Source of the DNA: Candidatus Eremiobacteraceae bacterium
GTDB lineage: Bacteria > Vulcanimicrobiota > Vulcanimicrobiia > Eremiobacterales > Eremiobacteraceae
Assembly (NCBI GenBank): GCA_035314825.1
Contig: DATFYX010000059.1
Location: forward strand, 27,811-91,810
DNA: 64,000 bases
Reading direction: 5' to 3'
Each line of letters opens with the position of its first letter. Position 1 is the first letter of the stretch. The notes beneath the pieces were generated by a model. It was not told the origin of the DNA and ran no database searches. It worked only from the letters and a program-made list of their open reading frames with translations. The position numbers were made by a program, and so were the translations under genes. Positions 39,071-47,893 of the stretch are shown here, piece after piece.

Positions 39071-40087
39071 CTGGCCACATCGCAACTCGGCGCGACGCGC
39101 GCCATTCCATCCAAACTCTTTTGGCTGCTCGGCCTGAGCGCGCTCGCGCTGTGCTTGGGCGCCGTCTCGCTGGCGGTGGGCAGCGTGCCGCTCGGCCCCG
39201 GCTCGATCGTCGCCACGCTCGCGCACCCCACCGCATCGGGCCTCGCGCATATCGTCGTGTGGGATATCCGCTTGCCGCGTTTGGCGATCGCGGCGTGCGT
39301 CGGCGCGGGCCTCGGCATCGCCGGTGCGATGCTGCAGGCGCTGTTCCGCAATCCGCTCGTCGATCCGTACGTCACCGGCGTGTCGGCCGGCGCGGCTGTG
39401 GCCGCCAGCGCGAGCATCGCGTTTGGCCTTTCGTTCGTGCTCGTGCCAGCGTTCGCGTTCGCGGGCGGCCTGGCGTGCGCGGTCGTCGTGACGGCCGTCG
39501 CCGCAGGCCCGGAGCCGGGCGCAAACCTGCGGCTCGTGCTTTCGGGTATCGCCATCTCGTCGCTCTGCGCCGCCGTCGTCACCATCGTGCTGTTGAGCAG
39601 CGGCTCCTCGGACAGTCTGACGATTCTCGGCTGGCTCGCCGGCGGCATCGGCGGCAAGGGTTGGAGCGACGTCGCGCTGACGGCCTGCTATGTCGCCGCC
39701 GGCTCGCTCGGCGCGCTGTTCCTCGTACGACAGCTCAACGTGTTGCGTCTTGGCACCGAGGCGGCCGCCGGATTGGGCCTGCGCGTGGGGCGCGCACGCT
39801 TCGCAGTGCTGGCGGCAGCCGCGCTCATCGCCGCCGCGTGCGTCGCCGTCTCCGGCATCATCGGGTTCGTGGGCCTTATGGTGCCGCATGTCGCGCGCCG
39901 GCTCGTCGGTGGCGATGCTGTCTGGCTGCTGCCTGCCAGCGCCATGGCGGGGGCGATCGTGGTCATCGTGGCTGACGCCTTCGCGCGAGGGATCGCCGCG
40001 CCGGCCGAGCTGCCGCTTGGCGTGTTGCTGGCCTTCGTCGGCGTGCCGTTCTTCCTTATAATAGCGCGCCGGCCGGTGGACCTGTGA
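39071..40087 (+). CDS. btuC: Cobalamin ABC transporter permease (BtuC/FecCD family)
   Basis: A polytopic permease of about 338 residues. Family motifs are DIRLPRLAIAACVGAGLGIAGAMLQALFRNPL, LGLRVGRARF, and GIIGFVGLMVPHVARRLVG, the last being the ATPase-coupling region. The riboswitch upstream and the B12 receptor and binding protein downstream point to vitamin B12. No ATG, GTG or TTG lies in frame between the riboswitch and the first membrane helix. The best start is CTG at 39071, with AGGGG 7 nt before it, giving the normal family length. The upstream in-frame GTG at 38864 is inside the riboswitch and is rejected. The stop overlaps the ATPase gene (GTGA). Confidence 0.88.
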   Translation: MATSQLGATRAIPSKLFWLLGLSALALCLGAVSLAVGSVPLGPGSIVATLAHPTASGLAHIVVWDIRLPRLAIAACVGAGLGIAGAMLQALFRNPLVDPYVTGVSAGAAVAASASIAFGLSFVLVPAFAFAGGLACAVVVTAVAAGPEPGANLRLVLSGIAISSLCAAVVTIVLLSSGSSDSLTILGWLAGGIGGKGWSDVALTACYVAAGSLGALFLVRQLNVLRLGTEAAAGLGLRVGRARFAVLAAAALIAAACVAVSGIIGFVGLMVPHVARRLVGGDAVWLLPASAMAGAIVVIVADAFARGIAAPAELPLGVLLAFVGVPFFLIIARRPVDL

Positions 40088-40815
40088 GCGCGCTGCTGAC
40101 CGGGCGCGGCCTGGCTGTCCGCTATGGCCCGCGTGAGATCTTCACCGGGCTCGATATCTCGATCGCCGCGGGGGGCCTTGTCGCACTGGTCGGGCCTAAT
40201 GGTGCCGGCAAATCGAGCCTGCTGCGCGTCCTGGCGGGCATGCAGAAGCCGACCGAGGGCGAGGTGCAGCCGGCGCAGCGGGTCGCGCTCATCTCGACCG
40301 CGCTCGCGCTGCCGCCGGACGTGACGCCGGCGCAGCTGTCGGGCTACGTCCTCGCGCTGCGCCGGCCGTGGTGGCGGCTCGGGCACGATGAAGGGCAGCG
40401 CGCTGCGATCGCGGCGGCGCTCGAGCGGACCGGCCTGCGCGAACGCGCGAACGATCCGGCAGCCACCCTGAGCGCCGGCGAACTGCAACGCGCATGGATC
40501 GCGGCGGCGCTGGCGTCGGACGCCGGCGTGCTGCTGATCGACGAACCGACGACGCACCTCGATCTGCGCTATCAGGTCGAGGTCTTGCGCACGCTCAAGA
40601 CCATCGCGCGCGCCGGCACCGGCGTCGTCGCGGCGATCCACGATCTGACGCTCGCAGCACGCTTCGCGGACTCCATCGCGCTGCTCGCCGGGGGCGCGAT
40701 CGAGTGCGGGCCGCCCGACGCCGTGTTTCGCTCCCCGACGCTCACGCGCGCGTTCGGCGTCGAAGTGGGCACGCATCGCGACGCACAGGGCTACATCGTA
40801 TGCAGTCCGCGCTGA
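40084..40815 (+). CDS. btuD: Cobalamin ABC transporter ATP-binding protein
   Basis: A 243-residue ABC ATPase of the BtuD/FecE/FhuC group. It has Walker A VGPNGAGKSSLLRVL, the signature LSAGELQRAWIAAALA (LSAGE instead of LSGGQ), Walker B GVLLIDEPTTHLDL and the switch histidine in AAIHDLTLA. It energises the membrane permease encoded just upstream; the GTG start overlaps the permease stop as GTGA. Its last 16 bp overlap the start of the outer-membrane receptor gene. Confidence 0.92.
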   Translation: MSALLTGRGLAVRYGPREIFTGLDISIAAGGLVALVGPNGAGKSSLLRVLAGMQKPTEGEVQPAQRVALISTALALPPDVTPAQLSGYVLALRRPWWRLGHDEGQRAAIAAALERTGLRERANDPAATLSAGELQRAWIAAALASDAGVLLIDEPTTHLDLRYQVEVLRTLKTIARAGTGVVAAIHDLTLAARFADSIALLAGGAIECGPPDAVFRSPTLTRAFGVEVGTHRDAQGYIVCSPR

Positions 40816-42791
40816 GGTCGCGTGCGTTGGGCGCTGCCTGCTGGATACTGCTCGCCGGCGCCGTGCCCGCAACGGCAGTTGCGGCAGGATCGGCGCCCTC
40901 GCCAAGTCCGAGCCCGTCGCCGACACCGTCGGTCATCACCCACTACGACAACTATCTGGGCAAGATCGTCGCACACGCCGGCCCGCGCGAGGGTTACACG
41001 CTTCCCATCGCCGAGCTTGCGCGCCTGGGCGCGCGCACGATCGGCGACGTGCTGCGCTTCGTCCCCGGCGTCGTGGTCCGTCAGGCCGGCACGGCGGGGG
41101 CGCTGCAGACCGTGGCGCTGCGCGGCGACAGCGCGTCGCAGACCTTGATCCTCTTGGACGGCCGGCCCGTGAACGAAGGCGATACGGGCATCACCGACTT
41201 CACGTCCATGCCGCTCGACGGTGTCGAGCGCATCTCCGTGATCGAAGGCGGGCTTTCATCGCGCTACGGGTCGGGCGCGATCGGCGGCGTGGTGGAGATC
41301 CTCACCAAACGTCCGTTGTCGCCACCGGGGGATTCCGTCTACGCTCAGATCGGATACGAGGGAGAGTTCGCAAGCGGCGCGGGTGTGACCGCGGCCGGGC
41401 CCGACGGGGGTCTCCGCGTCGACGCGTTCACCCGCTCGGCGAGCAACACGTTTGACTACCCGGGCTTTGAGAGCATACCGAACGGCACGCGCACGAACAA
41501 CGATCTCCACGCGTCGGATGTGACGCTGTGCGCATGCTTGCATTTCGGCCGCCGTTTCGACGCTGCGCTACACGTGGACGACAATACAAGCGAGCTCGGC
41601 GCTCCCGGCAGTACGGAGTTCGGCCCTCAATTCACCAGCGTCTTCGCACGCCAGCAGCGCGATGTCGAGCGCAACTCCCTCAATCTGACCTACGCGTCGT
41701 CGAACGCTTCGACCAGCGCGATCTTCTACGTCGACGGCCGCCGGCTGCATTTCTACGACACGACGCCGTCGTTTCCGTACGACACGCTGACCACCGCCAC
41801 GCAGCGGGGCTTCTCGGTGCTCGAGACCGTCGCAGCCGGCAACGACGACACGATCACGGCCAAGTACGAGCAGAACGGCACCGTCGCACTGTTCCAAGGC
41901 ACGACGTATAGCCCGATGCAGCTCGTCGCGCGCGACTCGACCACCGATGTCTACCTGGGCGACGAATATCATAGCCCCAGCGGCTTGCAGTTGGACGCGG
42001 CCGTTCAGAGCGCCCACACGCAAGGCGTCGCCGCCACGACGCTGCCGAGCTTCGCGGCGAGCCAGCAGGTCGGCGGCGAGGCGGGGCTGTACGGCACGCT
42101 GCTGCGCGCGAGCTACGCGCGCTCGTTCCGCGCGCCCAATCTTGACGAGCGCTACTTCCCGGGTTTCGGCAATGCGGCGCTGCAGCCGGAGTATGCCTCG
42201 ACCTTCGACGCCGGAGTGCTGACCGACGACCGTGCGATCGACGGTTCCGCCACGTTCTTCGGCAGCGACACGAACAACCTCATCGTCAACCAGGCGATCG
42301 ACACGCTCGGCGATTTCTTGCCGTTCAACGTCGGCCGCGCTCGCGTGCGAGGTTTCAGCGTCCAGCTGAGCAACGCGCAGAGCAGGCGACTCGGCGCGCA
42401 GGCCTCGTACACCGCGTATCCCGTGGCGCAGGACTTGAGCACCGCGCCCGACATCAACGGAGTGGTCACGAGCGGCAACCGGCTGCTCTATCGCCCGAGC
42501 ACGACCACCGCATTCGAGATCTGGCGGCGCGCGGGCTACGATCCCCAGCCGGTGGAGGCGATCGGCGAAGACGGCATCGACGTGCTGGTGGTCGGCCGCC
42601 AATACGCCGACGAGGAGAACGTCCATCTGCTGCCGCCGTATGCGACGGTGGGGCTGCATGTGTCGCGCAACATCGCGAGGCATCTCACTCTGTTGCTCCG
42701 GCTGGACAACATCACCGACGAACGGGTGCCGCAAGTGTACGGCTATCCCGTGCTCGGCACGACGTTCAGCGTGCGGCTCACCGCGCATTGA
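40800..42791 (+). CDS. btuB: TonB-dependent outer-membrane receptor, probably for cobalamin
   Basis: A 663-residue outer-membrane protein with a signal peptide (ALGAACWILLAGAVPATAVAA) and a Pro/Ser linker (PSPSPSPSPTPS). The plug domain follows (RTIGDVLRFVPGVVVRQAGTAG, QTLILLDGRPVNE, ISVIEGGLSSRYGSGAIGGVVEI), then a beta-barrel with ARSFRAPNLDERYFPGFGNAALQPE and a C-terminal strand LRLDNITDERVPQVYGYPVLG. The placement within a cobalamin-riboswitch operon supports BtuB function. An outer membrane is implied for the host. The ATG at 40800 overlaps the ATPase gene by 16 bp; the frame further upstream is only a shadow of that gene. Confidence 0.9.
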   Translation: MQSALRSRALGAACWILLAGAVPATAVAAGSAPSPSPSPSPTPSVITHYDNYLGKIVAHAGPREGYTLPIAELARLGARTIGDVLRFVPGVVVRQAGTAGALQTVALRGDSASQTLILLDGRPVNEGDTGITDFTSMPLDGVERISVIEGGLSSRYGSGAIGGVVEILTKRPLSPPGDSVYAQIGYEGEFASGAGVTAAGPDGGLRVDAFTRSASNTFDYPGFESIPNGTRTNNDLHASDVTLCACLHFGRRFDAALHVDDNTSELGAPGSTEFGPQFTSVFARQQRDVERNSLNLTYASSNASTSAIFYVDGRRLHFYDTTPSFPYDTLTTATQRGFSVLETVAAGNDDTITAKYEQNGTVALFQGTTYSPMQLVARDSTTDVYLGDEYHSPSGLQLDAAVQSAHTQGVAATTLPSFAASQQVGGEAGLYGTLLRASYARSFRAPNLDERYFPGFGNAALQPEYASTFDAGVLTDDRAIDGSATFFGSDTNNLIVNQAIDTLGDFLPFNVGRARVRGFSVQLSNAQSRRLGAQASYTAYPVAQDLSTAPDINGVVTSGNRLLYRPSTTTAFEIWRRAGYDPQPVEAIGEDGIDVLVVGRQYADEENVHLLPPYATVGLHVSRNIARHLTLLLRLDNITDERVPQVYGYPVLGTTFSVRLTAH

Positions 42792-42793
42792 CG

Positions 42794-43666
42794 ATGCGAT
42801 GGAGAACCGCGCGCGGCGCCCATGCGGCCGCGTGGCTAGCACTGGTCGGCGCGCTGTGCGCATGTGCGCACGCTCGGCCGGACGCGGCCGTCACGCCGGC
42901 GGCTTCGATCGCATCGGGAACGCCGCGCGTCATCACACTTGCGCCGTCGCTCACCGAGATCGCCTACGCGGTCGGCTGCGGCGACGCGCTGATCGCCGAC
43001 ACGCGATACGACGACTATCCTGCCGCGGCGAAGACGCTGCCGCACGTCGCCGACCTCGCGCACGCGGATCTCGAGCGCATCGCCCAGCTGCGCCCGACAG
43101 TGGTCGTCGCGTTGCACGACCAGGAGCACGAAGGGTCGTCCATCAACGCGCGCCTCGGGGTGCCCGTGGTGTACCTCCCCAACCGCCGGCTCAATGACTT
43201 GTACGCCGACATCGCCGGCGTCTCACGCGCGTGTGACCGCTCGGCGCAGGGCGATGCGCTGGCGCTCCAGATCAAGCAGCAGCTCGCGCGCCTGGTCGCT
43301 GCGCAGCGGCGCGGCGGCCGCCGTCCGCGCGTGCTGTTCTTGCTCGGGCTGCCCGGGTTCACCGCCGGCAAGTCGTCCTACATCAGCGATCTGATCGCGC
43401 TGGCCGGCGGCGACAACATAGCCGGCGGGCTCGATCAACCATACCCCGATCTGAGCGCTGAAGCGATCGTGCGCGCGGACCCGCAGGTCATCATCGTTTC
43501 GAACGACACGCCGTTCGGTGCCGACGTCCGAGCGCGCGAACCGTGGCGCAGCCTGAGCGCCGTGCAGCGCGGACGCGTGGTGCGCCCGCCCGAGGATTCG
43601 ATCCTCGAGCGCAATGGGCCGCGGGTGGTCCAGGGCTTAGAGTGGTTGTCAGTCCAGCTTCGGTAG
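42794..43666 (+). CDS. btuF: Cobalamin-binding periplasmic lipoprotein (BtuF-like)
   Basis: A 290-residue substrate-binding protein of the helical-backbone type. It has a lipoprotein signal (WLALVGALCACAH; lipobox ALC) and the family opening RVITLAPSLTEIAYAVGCGDALIADTRYDDYP, typical of BtuF. It delivers B12 from the receptor to the permease. The ATG at 42794 is 2 nt after the btuB stop; a TTG at 42788 overlapping that stop is an alternative that adds two residues. It is the last gene of the riboswitch-controlled operon and overlaps a convergent small gene by 18 bp. Confidence 0.9.
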   Translation: MRWRTARGAHAAAWLALVGALCACAHARPDAAVTPAASIASGTPRVITLAPSLTEIAYAVGCGDALIADTRYDDYPAAAKTLPHVADLAHADLERIAQLRPTVVVALHDQEHEGSSINARLGVPVVYLPNRRLNDLYADIAGVSRACDRSAQGDALALQIKQQLARLVAAQRRGGRRPRVLFLLGLPGFTAGKSSYISDLIALAGGDNIAGGLDQPYPDLSAEAIVRADPQVIIVSNDTPFGADVRAREPWRSLSAVQRGRVVRPPEDSILERNGPRVVQGLEWLSVQLR

Positions 43667-43933
43667 GTGGCTTGCGCGCTCGCCGTGCCTTTTGGGCGTG
43701 TCGAGCTCGCCCGCTCGATCGACGTCGAGGTCTGCCAGGCGGTAGAAGACGATCTGCGTTCCGTCGGCAAAACCGACTTTGATCAACGGATTATCCGCGC
43801 CGCCGGGAACGATCGCGTGGACGCGCCCCGCATGGCCGACCCACGCGCGGTGCACGTCGGTGAAATATTCCGGTTCGACGTCGCGCGCGCGTACGCTCAC
43901 CGATCTGCCCACGAGAACTTTCTCTTTGTCCAT
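43649..43933 (-). CDS. Small conserved-looking hypothetical protein
   Basis: A 94-residue soluble protein beginning MDKEKVLVGRSVSVRARDVE. The middle region HRAWVGHAGRVHAIVPGGADNPLIKVGFADGTQIVFYRLADLDV has the look of a small SH3-like barrel, such as is seen in nitrile-hydratase beta-like or KOW-type folds. I do not recognise the family. The start at 43933 is preferred over an Arg-rich upstream extension. It overlaps the end of btuF on the opposite strand by 18 bp. Confidence 0.55.
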   Translation of the reverse strand: MDKEKVLVGRSVSVRARDVEPEYFTDVHRAWVGHAGRVHAIVPGGADNPLIKVGFADGTQIVFYRLADLDVDRAGELDTPKRHGERASHLPKLD

Positions 43934-44007
43934 TCGATCCCATCGATCACGTGCCGCCGGCTTGAGCCGCGGGACTCGTTGCGGCCTGAGGGGAATTACG
44001 CGACCCG

Positions 44008-44601
44008 ATGCAGTCACCTTCACCATCGCCGCTGGTGTTCGTCGCATGCGCGTTCACAGACGCACCGGCGGCGCAGGCCGGGGTCCGCTCGTTGCTCGAT
44101 AGCGGCGTCGCGCCGGCAGAGGTGGCGATCGGCGCCGTGGGATCGGCAAGACCTGCTGCGACGCAGCTGGCGCACGAGTTGGGCATCGCCGACGATGTCG
44201 ATCCGGCGGATCCGCTGGCCGGCGCTCCAGGGCTGGCATCGGCCGCGCTGGGCGCACGCAACGTCGACCGTGGAGGGGTGGTGGGCGCGCTCGTCGGCGC
44301 GCTCGCCGGCGCGGCGATCTCGTTATTCCCGTCCCTTGGCGTTCTGCCGCTGGATCCGCACTATCGCCTGATCGGCAGCGCGCTCTTGTTCCTGGTGGTC
44401 GGCGCGCTTGCCGGCGCCACGCTTGGCGGTGCGCTTGCGCCGCAGCGCTCGACGCACATCGCGTTTCGCATCGTCGATGAGATCGAACATCATGGCTTCG
44501 CCGTGGTCGCGCGGCTTGACGCCGCGCGCGCTGCGGCGGCGGCGCAGAACCTCGAAGGCGCGGGCGGGCTGCATGTGATCCGCGTGCCCGAGGACGCGTG
44601 A
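44008..44601 (+). CDS. Small membrane protein with glycine-zipper helices
   Basis: A 197-residue protein with a soluble N-terminal domain (VFVACAFTDAPAAQAGVRSLLDSGVAPAEVAIGAVG) resembling the fold of general-stress or ACT-like small domains. Two Gly/Ala-rich transmembrane helices follow (GGVVGALVGALAGAAISLF and LIGSALLFLVVGALAGATLGG), and a second similar soluble segment ends the protein (HHGFAVVARLDAARAAAAAQNLEGAGGLHVIRV). The layout is that of DUF1269/YtxH-like proteins of unknown role. The ATG at 44008 lies 74 bp from the divergent small gene. Its TGA stop is in the same frame as the following methyltransferase. Confidence 0.6.
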   Translation: MQSPSPSPLVFVACAFTDAPAAQAGVRSLLDSGVAPAEVAIGAVGSARPAATQLAHELGIADDVDPADPLAGAPGLASAALGARNVDRGGVVGALVGALAGAAISLFPSLGVLPLDPHYRLIGSALLFLVVGALAGATLGGALAPQRSTHIAFRIVDEIEHHGFAVVARLDAARAAAAAQNLEGAGGLHVIRVPEDA

Positions 44602-44697
44602 TCTATCGGTCCTGACGCGATCAACCCATACGAGCAGCTGGCGACGCCCGCGGGCCAGGCGCTGCTGCGCGCCCTCTCGGACTTCACCGAAAGCGCG

Positions 44698-45843
44698 ATG
44701 ACCGCAGCGGCAGCTCGTGCGCGCAAGCTGGCTGGCCCGGCTTTGGCGGGCGCCGCCCTGGCGACTTCGTTCGCGCGCCGGCGAGCACGGGCTGCCCGCA
44801 AGTTCACGCGCGCCGGCGAGATGTACTTCACGCGCGAGGGCTACGAACAATCGTCATCGGAGGCCGTGGCTCGCCATCGCGCCGCCCGCTTCGCCGGCTA
44901 CCCCCGCGTCGCCGACCTGTGCTGCGGCATCGGCTCCGATTCCGTCGCGATCGCGCGCGCCATGCAGGCGGGCGGACATGTCGACGGCATCGACCGCAAT
45001 GCCGACACGCTCGCCTGCGCTCGCTTGAACGCCCGCGCGTACGGCCTTGAAAGCGCGATCACCTTCCATCTCGGTGATGCGTTGGCGTGGCCGCTGCGCC
45101 ATGATGCAGCGTTCGCCGACCCGTCGCGGCGGACGGCAGGTGGGCGGACCGCTCGAGCGGATCAGTACGAGCCGCCGCTGCAGGCCATAATGGAACGTGC
45201 GGGCGAGCTGAAGGATCGCGCGCTGGGCGTGAAAGTCGCTCCCGGCCTGCGGGTGGACGCCGACCGGCTAGCCGCGATGTGCGCAGCGCCGGTCGAGCTC
45301 GAGTACGTGTCCGAGCGCGGCGAGTGCAAAGAGGCGGTGATCTGGTGCGGCGCTCTGGCTCGCGGTCACGGCGCGCGACGAGCCACGGTCATCGATGCGG
45401 CGGGCACGCATGTGCTCGATGCGCAGCCATTCCGCGCCGTGGCCGGCGACATGCAGCGTTTTGTCGGCGAGCCCGATCCGGCGGTTATCCGCGCCGGCCT
45501 GATCGGCGCTCTGTGCGCTGAGACGCGCGCGACGCTGCTCGATCCCGACGTCGCCTATATGACGGCCGGCAGCGCTCCCCGCCGGCCGTTCGTCCGCTGG
45601 TTCGAGGTCATCGAGAGCATGCCGTTCAACGCGAAGCGATTGCGCGCCGCATTGCGCGCGCGCGACATCGGCGAACTCGTCATCAAGACGCGCGCGTTCC
45701 CGTTGCGCCCCGACGAGATCGCCGTGCTCGTCAAGCCGGCAGGTGCCGAGCGGGCCGTCCTGCTGTGCACGACGATCCGGGGAAAGAAGACCGCGATCGT
45801 GTGCAGGGCCGGACCAGACGCGCTGCAAAGCGCGGGCGCATGA
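44698..45843 (+). CDS. Class I SAM-dependent methyltransferase with THUMP-like C-terminus
   Basis: A 381-residue protein (from the first ATG) resembling actinobacterial THUMP-like methyltransferases. It contains ARKFTRAGEMYFTREGYEQSSSEAVARHRAARF, the SAM loop VADLCCGIGSDSVAIARAM, VDGIDRNADTLACARLNA, and FADPSRRTAGGR in place of DPARR. The substrate is unknown. In-frame sequence upstream of the ATG (PYEQLATPAGQALLRAL) looks like the normal N-terminus of this family, but there is only a non-standard start (ATC, CTG) between the previous in-frame TGA at 44599 and 44698. The true start may therefore lie near 44605-44635. The stop overlaps the next gene (ATGA). Confidence 0.72.
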   Translation: MTAAAARARKLAGPALAGAALATSFARRRARAARKFTRAGEMYFTREGYEQSSSEAVARHRAARFAGYPRVADLCCGIGSDSVAIARAMQAGGHVDGIDRNADTLACARLNARAYGLESAITFHLGDALAWPLRHDAAFADPSRRTAGGRTARADQYEPPLQAIMERAGELKDRALGVKVAPGLRVDADRLAAMCAAPVELEYVSERGECKEAVIWCGALARGHGARRATVIDAAGTHVLDAQPFRAVAGDMQRFVGEPDPAVIRAGLIGALCAETRATLLDPDVAYMTAGSAPRRPFVRWFEVIESMPFNAKRLRAALRARDIGELVIKTRAFPLRPDEIAVLVKPAGAERAVLLCTTIRGKKTAIVCRAGPDALQSAGA

Positions 45844-46592
45844 TCAGTGCGGTCATCGCGGCGGCCGGCCGCTTGGAGCCGGCGCAAGCCCGCGAGTATG
45901 CGACCGACATCAAAGCGTTGGCGTGCATCGGCGGCAAGACGCTGCTCGCCACGCTCGTCGACGCCCTGCGCGGCGTGCCGGAGATCGGCCGCATCAGCGT
46001 CGTGGGACCGCGCGCCGTGCGCGAGGGCGGCCTTGCGGTCGACGAGTGGTCGGACGAGCGCGCCAGCGGCGAAGAAAATGTGATCGCCGCGCTGCGCAGC
46101 GCCGGCGGCGGCCGTTGCCTCGCGTGTGCGGCCGACCTGCCGTTCGTCACCGCGGGTGCCATCGCCGCCCTGTTGCGCCTCGTGCCGCCCGACGTGCGGT
46201 GCGCGTATCCGATCTTCACGCGCTCGGAATTCTTAGGAGCTTTCCCCGGGGCGCGTTCGAGTTTCGCGACGCTTGCCGACGGCGAATGGACCGGCGGCAG
46301 CATCTTGGTGCTCGATGCGCCGCTCATGCTTCGCAATGAGGCGTTGATCAGACGCGGGTTCGCGGCGCGCAAGAATCTGCTGACGCTGGCGGCGCTCCTC
46401 GGTCCGGCCCTGGCACTGCGCTACGCGACCAGGCGGCTCACGGTCGACGACGTACAGGCGCGTCTGAGCGCGCTGATCGGGGGCAACGTGATGGCGGTGC
46501 GGGGCGCAGACCCGGCACTAGCCATGGATTGCGACGAGGCGGCCGACTTCGAATACGCGCGCAAGCGCTTCATGGACGCGCCGGCGCGATGA
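45840..46592 (+). CDS. NTP transferase (MobA/GlmU-like) domain protein
   Basis: A 250-residue nucleotidyltransferase-fold protein: the N-terminal AVIAAAGRLEPAQAREYATDIKALACIGGKTLLATLV is a divergent form of the pyrophosphorylase loop and lysine motif, and CAADLPFVTAGAI provides the metal-binding Asp. Substrate and pathway are unknown; a MobA-type role in molybdenum cofactor synthesis would suit the nearby molybdenum hydroxylase but is not supported by a specific motif. The ATG at 45840 overlaps the methyltransferase stop, and its own stop overlaps the MFS gene (ATGA at each end). Confidence 0.75.
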   Translation: MISAVIAAAGRLEPAQAREYATDIKALACIGGKTLLATLVDALRGVPEIGRISVVGPRAVREGGLAVDEWSDERASGEENVIAALRSAGGGRCLACAADLPFVTAGAIAALLRLVPPDVRCAYPIFTRSEFLGAFPGARSSFATLADGEWTGGSILVLDAPLMLRNEALIRRGFAARKNLLTLAALLGPALALRYATRRLTVDDVQARLSALIGGNVMAVRGADPALAMDCDEAADFEYARKRFMDAPAR

Positions 46593-47851
46593 CCCGATCT
46601 GCACCGCCGCGTGTGCAGAATCAGTTCGCATTGTCGTTCTATTGGTTCGCATGGGAGCTGCACTGGGCCGCGTTGCTCGGCGCGACGCTGCAGGCGGAGA
46701 TCGCACGCTTCATGCCGCCCACGGCGTACGGGCGCGCCACGGCGATACTCGGCGGCATCGGCGCGATGCTGGCCATCCTCTCTCAGTACGGCGCCGGGCG
46801 CGCCTCGGACGTGCTGCGCAAACGCATGCCGTTCATCATCGCCGGCACGCTGCTCGATGTGGCGGCGCTGTATGCGTTCGCGTTAGCGCCGTCGTTCGGG
46901 GCGGTCGTCGTCGCCTTCGCAGCGGTGCAAGTCTCGCTCAACATCGCAGGTGGTCCGTATCAGGCGCTGATCCCCGACCGCATCGCCAAAGCCGCCCAAG
47001 GGCGCGCCTCTGCATATATGGGGTTGATGCGGCTAGCGGGCACAGCCGCCGGCTTGCTGCTCGCAAAACTGGTCGTGCATCAGCCGGGCCCAGGCGTGAC
47101 GCCGCAGATGTACACGCATAGCTTTCTCGTCCTGGTCTCGGTCATCGCCGCGACACTGCTGGTCGCGCTCGCCGTCACGCTGCTCGGCGTGGGCGAGACG
47201 GACGCCGACGTGGCGCCGGCACAGCCGGTGCTGGCTGATTGGCCGCAGCGCGCCAGCTTCTGGTGGCTGATCGTCTCGCGCGCTCTCGTGAGCTCGGGCT
47301 TGTATCTCATCTTGCCGTTCCTCGGCTTCTATCTGCGCTTCGCACAGCACGTCGACCGTTACCAATCGGCCAGCCTGACGCTGCTGCTCGTCATGGTCGG
47401 ATGCTCGCTCGTGGGAACGGTGCCGGCGGGGCTGCTCGGCGACCGCATGCCGAAAAAATCTATCATCTATATAGCGCTCGCCCTACTCGCAGCAGGGTCG
47501 CTTGCTTTGACGTTCACGACCACGCTCGCGCCGATCTGGGCGCTGGCCGTCGCGCTCGGCGTCGGCTGGGGCGCGTATTACTCGGTCGACTGGGCGCTTG
47601 CCACGAATCTGCTGCCGCCGGGCCGGGCCGGCGCGCTCATGGCCATCTGGAATCTCGGCGCATCCGCGCCGCAGGTGGCCGCGCCGATCGTCGGCGGACT
47701 GCTCGTCGATCGCGTCGGGGAAGCCAGCGGCGACCTGGGGTTGGGGTACCGTCTGCTGTTCGCGCTGGTCGCCGCGTTCGTCGGCGCGGGTGCGTTCGCA
47801 CTGTCGTTCGTCCGGGAGTCAGGTGAAGGATTGGCGCGACGGCCCCCCTAA
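46589..47851 (+). CDS. MFS transporter
   Basis: A 420-residue major facilitator superfamily permease with about 12 hydrophobic helices. The loop 2-3 region GRASDVLRKRMPFII and its C-terminal counterpart GLLGDRMPKKSII are visible. The early helix FALSFYWFAWELHWAALLGATLQ and the pattern of conserved GGPYQALIPDRI resemble sugar/sucrose-type or unspecific MFS members; the substrate cannot be assigned. The ATG at 46589 overlaps the preceding stop (ATGA). It closes a run of three coupled genes. Confidence 0.85.
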   Translation: MTRSAPPRVQNQFALSFYWFAWELHWAALLGATLQAEIARFMPPTAYGRATAILGGIGAMLAILSQYGAGRASDVLRKRMPFIIAGTLLDVAALYAFALAPSFGAVVVAFAAVQVSLNIAGGPYQALIPDRIAKAAQGRASAYMGLMRLAGTAAGLLLAKLVVHQPGPGVTPQMYTHSFLVLVSVIAATLLVALAVTLLGVGETDADVAPAQPVLADWPQRASFWWLIVSRALVSSGLYLILPFLGFYLRFAQHVDRYQSASLTLLLVMVGCSLVGTVPAGLLGDRMPKKSIIYIALALLAAGSLALTFTTTLAPIWALAVALGVGWGAYYSVDWALATNLLPPGRAGALMAIWNLGASAPQVAAPIVGGLLVDRVGEASGDLGLGYRLLFALVAAFVGAGAFALSFVRESGEGLARRPP

Positions 47852-47893
47852 GCCGTCGCCACTCCAACGGCGCTTTGCAAGGAGCGATCAACG

